Positions 31,460 through 33,086 of a DNA stretch of 33,086 bases are shown here, one piece after another (within the stretch, counting starts at the first letter, position 1; every line of letters begins with the position of its first letter). Source of the stretch: DATIHQ01 sp035480535 (GTDB lineage Bacteria > Chlamydiota > Chlamydiia > Chlamydiales > SM23-39); assembly GCA_035480535.1 (NCBI GenBank), contig DATIHQ010000065.1, positions 1 through 33,086 of the forward strand, in the 5' to 3' direction. The notes below the pieces were generated by a model, which saw nothing but the letters and a program-made list of their open reading frames with translations, was not told the origin of the DNA and made no database searches. A program made the position numbers and the translations under genes.

Positions 31460-32412
31460 ATTTTAAGATTGCAGATGGTGGGCAAGAGGACGTTGCCGCC
31501 GCTGGCGAGGCAGATGATGGGTTTTTTGGGATCGATCTGTTTTTTATAGACGAGCGCCGCAGCGAGGGCGAGGGCGCCTGAGGGCTCGACCAGAAGATGC
31601 CCCCTTTCTAGGGTCATGAGAGTGGCGTCGATGATTTGCTGCTCATTCACAGTTGTGATGTCATCGACATATCTCTTTACGATGGGATAGGTGATTTCGC
31701 CAAGGGACGGGATTTTAATGGCGTCGGCAATGCTGGAGCTGGGGCCAGGCATAGAGATTAGTTTGCCCGACTGAAAGGTGCGAAAGGCGTCATCTTCGAG
31801 ATCGGCTTCAACGCCAATGATCTTTACAAAAGACTTCATCTTTTTAATCGCCATGGCAATTCCTGAAATAAGCCCTCCTCCTCCGATGGGAACGAAGACA
31901 GCGGCAGGCTCGATTTCATCGAGGATTTCAAGGCCGATGGTTCCTTGTCCTGCGATGATGTCTGGATGATCGAAGGGGGGAATTAAATAATAGCCATGTT
32001 TATGAGCGAGTTCTTCAGCGAGTTTTTTTCTTTCTTGCGGGCTTGTCATGATGACATGGGCGCCATAACTTTTAGTCGCCTCCACTTTAAAGGGAAGGGC
32101 CTCGGGGGACATCACAATGGTCGCTTTGATGCCGAAAGAGCGGGCGGCGAGTGCAACTGCTTGAGAATGATTGCCGGTGGAGTAGGCGATGATCCCCATT
32201 TCTTTTTGCTTGGGGGAAAGAAGCGAAAGGCAATAGGTGGCTCCCCGAATTTTAAAGGAGCCGCTGGGTTGAAGACATTCCGCCTTGAGGTAGATCGAAT
32301 TGCCCAAAGCGGCGTGGATGTTGGAATCTAAAAAGACCAACGGCGTATGGAGCCTTCGTTTCTTGAGAAACTGTTTGGCTTCTTCGAATTTCTCAAGAGG
32401 AATGTCAATCAT
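31456..32412 (-). CDS. PLP-dependent threonine/serine dehydratase or serine racemase family
   Basis: A 318-aa fold-type II PLP enzyme. The Schiff-base lysine is in PSGSFKIRGA (Lys 54), YSTGNHSQAVALAA binds substrate carboxylate, the phosphate loop is IGGGGLISGIA, and the C-terminal CLASGGNV holds the pyridine-nitrogen Ser. The absence of a C-terminal ACT regulatory domain makes it the catabolic/serine-racemase-like type rather than biosynthetic IlvA. Reaction is likely deamination of Thr or Ser, or Ser racemisation; serine racemase would be of interest for cell-wall D-amino acids. The frame opens at 32463 but MIDIPLEKFEEAK is the family start; that ATG overlaps the upstream stop by eight bases. 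Confidence 0.9.
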   Translation of the reverse strand: MIDIPLEKFEEAKQFLKKRRLHTPLVFLDSNIHAALGNSIYLKAECLQPSGSFKIRGATYCLSLLSPKQKEMGIIAYSTGNHSQAVALAARSFGIKATIVMSPEALPFKVEATKSYGAHVIMTSPQERKKLAEELAHKHGYYLIPPFDHPDIIAGQGTIGLEILDEIEPAAVFVPIGGGGLISGIAMAIKKMKSFVKIIGVEADLEDDAFRTFQSGKLISMPGPSSSIADAIKIPSLGEITYPIVKRYVDDITTVNEQQIIDATLMTLERGHLLVEPSGALALAAALVYKKQIDPKKPIICLASGGNVLLPTICNLKI

Positions 32413-32938
32413 CCTTCGCCGTTTTTGATTTTTTATGCCCCTTCCAAATATGCCAGGCGACAAGACCTATCCCGAGAACTAAAACGGGAATGGCGATATA
32501 GAGGTAGAGATATTCGATGGTCATAGCAACTAACCAGGCAAAGACACCTAAGACAAGGCCAATGAAAATAAAGGAGGACTCGATATAGATCCCCGCAATG
32601 AATACGGCTTGGGCAATCACAGTGAGTACGGCAAGGCCTGCGAGGAATCGGCTTAAAATTCCCAGGTGAAGGAAGCGGGAGATGAGATAGGCAGAGCCAA
32701 CCAAGGCAAGCCAGTGGAGCACTTCATGCCACAGGGTCACCGGGCTTAAGGAGTGTTTGTGTCTGCGCAAATACCAACTAAGCCATAGAGCCAAAATCGC
32801 ATAGACCGGGACAATCCATTTCCAGTAATCCCACCCGCCATTCGCTGAAATATTTGCATAGAGCAGTCCGATAAAGGCTAAAACGAGCATGACGACGCAG
32901 ATGATCAGACGCGCTTTCCAGGGATGCTTTGGCTCCAT
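32405..32938 (-). CDS. Unrecognised polytopic membrane protein
   Basis: A 177-aa inner-membrane protein with about five hydrophobic segments (from LIICVVMLVLAFIGLLYA at 11-28 to AIPVLVLGIGLVAWHIW near 149-165) and a basic C-terminal tail. Between the second and third segments is WHEVLHWLALVG; the H-x4-H-like pair is suggestive but not enough to call an enzyme. The family is not recognised. The stop overlaps the dehydratase start, so both are in one operon. Confidence 0.75.
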   Translation of the reverse strand: MEPKHPWKARLIICVVMLVLAFIGLLYANISANGGWDYWKWIVPVYAILALWLSWYLRRHKHSLSPVTLWHEVLHWLALVGSAYLISRFLHLGILSRFLAGLAVLTVIAQAVFIAGIYIESSFIFIGLVLGVFAWLVAMTIEYLYLYIAIPVLVLGIGLVAWHIWKGHKKSKTAKDD

Positions 32939-33015
32939 ATAACCCGACCCTATCGCAGCCCTTCATTTTCAGCAAGAATTGACAAACTGGGTTGAGGGTG
33001 CTAGGTATAGTGAAT

Positions 33016-33086
33016 ATGGAAAGAGATTTCTTCGACATGTCCGCGATTCCAGAGCCTTGGGAATACAACCCTTCAAAATGGAGTCA
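33016..33086 (+). CDS. Start of a further gene (runs off window)
   Basis: An ATG at 33016 opens a frame to the window end (MERDFFDMSAIPEPWEYNPS and on). The composition looks like a real protein start. TTGACA at 32979-32984 lies upstream with TAGGTA (17-base spacing) or TATAGT (21-base) as possible -10 boxes. There is little ribosome-site sequence. No family can be assigned from 23 codons. Confidence 0.5.
   Translation, partial: MERDFFDMSAIPEPWEYNPSKWS

Overview
The window looks like part of a chromosome from an environmental (Parachlamydiales-type) member of the Chlamydiae. The main evidence is an ileS followed by a convergent, unusually long (623 aa) signal peptidase I gene, which matches the ileS-lepB neighbourhood I recall from Chlamydia. 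Supporting evidence is a type-2 (eukaryote-like, HYGH) isoleucyl-tRNA synthetase, two tandem Inc-like coiled-coil membrane proteins, a Cys-rich outer-membrane protein, an inverse autotransporter, and several eukaryote-like proteins (RING-like, Ras-like C-terminus, GT90, Bax inhibitor-1). I cannot assign a genus from the sequence alone.

Layout. 1-4.5 kb, mostly minus strand: a gene cut by the window edge, an ABC-2 exporter (permease plus ATPase), a GH15 glucoamylase-like enzyme and an azoreductase-type flavoprotein. 4.56-8.70 kb, plus strand: an overlapping operon of ogt, Wzm-like permease, Wzt-like ATPase, GDP-fucose-synthase-like reductase and glycosyltransferase, which looks like a small polysaccharide-export locus. 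It ends at a 164-bp fold-back MITE. 8.87-12.95 kb: Bax inhibitor-1 homologue, YqeY, a Cys-rich OMP plus YVTN beta-propeller operon, and a two-gene DUF5674 module.

13.0-19.6 kb is an accessory region beside the tmRNA gene (ssrA, minus strand). Three degenerate copies of a sequence resembling the ssrA 3' end plus its terminator divide it into modules: LysR / unknown / PadR-SRPBCC / broken NYN; a degenerate TPR gene; and an inverse autotransporter with an in-frame C(10) tract that is probably phase-variable. 20.2-23.3 kb carries ileS, interrupted in its catalytic domain by a single in-frame TAA.

23.25-28.07 kb is a minus-strand, mostly overlapping run: lepB, a protein ending in a Ras-like polybasic-CC-CIIS tail, and two Inc-like coiled-coil proteins. 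28.4-33.1 kb: a RING-like protein with two membrane segments, a secreted conserved protein, a secreted GT90 glycosyltransferase, a small anchored coiled-coil protein, a PLP threonine/serine dehydratase with an overlapping membrane protein, and the start of a further gene.

Much of the window concerns the cell surface and probable host interaction. The C(10) tract, the CIIS tail, the ssrA-derived repeats and the interrupted ileS are the points most worth testing.
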